From Peterkaempfera bronchialis (GTDB lineage Bacteria > Actinomycetota > Actinomycetes > Streptomycetales > Streptomycetaceae), in the NCBI RefSeq assembly GCF_003258605.2, contig NZ_CP031264.1:6316232-6380231 (forward strand): a stretch of DNA of 64,000 bases, read 5' to 3'. Shown piece after piece: positions 63,109 through 64,000 of this stretch (position 1 is the first letter of the stretch; each line of letters starts with the position of its first letter). Position numbers and translations under genes: made by a program. Under the pieces are notes generated by a model. That model did not search any database. It was not told the origin of the DNA and saw only the letters and a program-made list of their open reading frames with translations.

Positions 63109-64000
63109 TCAGGGGGCTTCGGGGCTGGTGGGGTGGAGGGTGGAGCCGTGGCGGCCCTTGTGGACGAGGAGTTGGGCGGGGATGCGGTGGCGGAGGTCGG
63201 CGACGTGGCTGACGATGCCGACGGCGCGGTCCCGTTCGCGGAGGCCGTCCAGGACGTCGAGGACCTCTTCGAGGGCGTGTTCGTCCAGGGTGCCGAAGCC
63301 CTCGTCGATGAAGAGGGTGTCCAGGGGCATGCCACCGGCTTCGTCGGTGACCACGTCGGCCAGGCCGAGGGCGAGTGCCAGGGAGGCGAAGAAGCTCTCG
63401 CCGCCGGAGAGGGTGGCGGTGTCCCGTTCTGTGCCGGTCCAGGCGTCCACCACGCGGAGTGAGAGTCCGGAGCGCCGGGTGCCCGCTGCCTTGCCGTCGC
63501 TGTGGACGAGGGTGTAGCGGCCACCGGACATGCGGACCAGGCGGCTGCTGGCGGCGGCGGCCACCTGTTCCAGGCGGGCGGCGAGGACATAGGACTCCAG
63601 GCGCATCCGCAGCCGGTTGTCGCTGCTGGTGCCGGAGGCCAGCTGGGAGAGGCGGCTGATCCGGGTCTGTTCGGCGAGGGCGGGGGCCAGGGTGGTGGCT
63701 CGGGTGGTCAACTCGGTGCCCAGGCGGTGCAGTTCGGTGCGGCGGCGGCGGGCGGCTGCCTCGGTGGCGGCGGCGGTGCGCAGGCGGGTGGTGGCGGCCT
63801 CCAGGGCGGTCTGGGCCGAGGTGGGGTCGGCTGGGGGGTGGGCGGCGGCGGAGAGCAGGTCGGGGTTGCGGAGCAGGTCGTCGACGGCGGCCTGTTCGCT
63901 GTCCCAGCGCTCCAGCCGGGTCTGGAGGGCGTCCAGTTCGGCGGGGGGCAGCAGTGCGGAGGCGGCGTCGGAGGGGGTGGCGAAGCCGGCGGCGACGGCG
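63109..64000 (-). CDS. sbcC: SbcC-type exonuclease subunit, C-terminal part
   Basis: The C-terminal part (about 297 residues) of an SbcC/Rad50-like ATPase that runs off the right edge of the window. A coiled-coil-like Leu/Ala/Glu-rich stretch (TRLERWDSEQAAVDDLL and onwards) leads into the C-terminal ATPase lobe. That lobe has ERDTATLSGGESFFASLALALGLADV (signature), LFIDEGFGTLDE (Walker B and D-loop) and VGIVSHVADLRHRI (switch His). With SbcD it would cut hairpins and protein-blocked DNA ends. SbcD would be expected upstream, beyond the window. The stop is in a 25-base direct repeat copied downstream. Confidence 0.92.
   Translation of the reverse strand, partial: AVAAGFATPSDAASALLPPAELDALQTRLERWDSEQAAVDDLLRNPDLLSAAAHPPADPTSAQTALEAATTRLRTAAATEAAARRRRTELHRLGTELTTRATTLAPALAEQTRISRLSQLASGTSSDNRLRMRLESYVLAARLEQVAAAASSRLVRMSGGRYTLVHSDGKAAGTRRSGLSLRVVDAWTGTERDTATLSGGESFFASLALALGLADVVTDEAGGMPLDTLFIDEGFGTLDEHALEEVLDVLDGLRERDRAVGIVSHVADLRHRIPAQLLVHKGRHGSTLHPTSPEAP

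Overview
The window is very GC-rich DNA (well above 70% by eye, GC-saturated third codon positions, frequent GTG starts) with the gene families and control sites of a streptomycete or a close relative (Streptomyces, Kitasatospora or Streptacidiphilus). The pointers are CebR-type cellulose operators, DmdR/IdeR-type iron boxes, CBM2-bearing secreted polysaccharide enzymes, a PucR regulator and a short RRHVD-type leader peptide ahead of sulfur genes. I saw no rRNA, tRNA, CRISPR array, phage or insertion sequence. It reads as chromosomal, mostly non-core DNA with clear local gene decay.

Layout. 0-4.7 kb: a lipoprotein, a gutted GNAT acetyltransferase, an ABC exporter and an aldo/keto reductase. 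4.7-9 kb: a translationally coupled molybdate operon modABC, divergent from a PucR regulator. 9-13.5 kb: a carboxylesterase and a secreted GH74 xyloglucanase with CBM2. 13.8-17.9 kb: a DctA dicarboxylate transporter divergent from a CitA/DcuS-type kinase and its response regulator. 17.9-22 kb: an amidotransferase that appears fused to a methyltransferase but is broken by one missing base, a 650-bp tandem-repeat array, a second methyltransferase and a secreted serine protease. 22.4-29 kb: an iron-boxed operon (diaminobutyrate aminotransferase, decarboxylase, a 44-residue repeat ORF, N-hydroxylase), an inositol-phosphatase-like gene and an iron-boxed siderophore-binding lipoprotein.

29-40 kb: prolyl oligopeptidase, a Baeyer-Villiger-type monooxygenase, and a TetR regulator divergent from an operon of TorT-like binding protein, two-domain ATPase, permease, aminoaldehyde dehydrogenase and cupin. 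40.3-43.9 kb: a CebR-boxed clan GH-A glycosidase with FN3 and CBM2, a metallo-beta-lactamase remnant and a short-chain dehydrogenase. 44-48.5 kb: an ABC exporter, an ArsC-like protein, a mycothiol/formaldehyde-type dehydrogenase and a secreted protein. 48.5-51.2 kb: a DUF5925-type AAA ATPase and a CebR-boxed AA10 lytic polysaccharide monooxygenase. 51.3-54.2 kb: metY-metX behind a leader peptide. 54.3-64 kb: a luciferase-like oxidoreductase, PoxB, an 88-residue protein, phosphoglucomutase, a frameshifted ATP-dependent DNA ligase, small conserved genes and the 3' part of sbcC.

How the parts work together. The LPMO and the GH-A glycosidase share a cellobiose-responsive operator and would act with the GH74 enzyme on plant cell walls. 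The two iron boxes tie the diaminobutyrate/N-hydroxylase cassette to siderophore uptake, although the NIS synthetase expected for a siderophore pathway is absent here. The metYX leader points to attenuation control of homocysteine synthesis. At least four genes are visibly broken (GNAT, amidotransferase-methyltransferase, MBL hydrolase, DNA ligase). Two of these are single-base events in or near homopolymers and could be sequencing errors. Short tandem repeats recur at many gene junctions.
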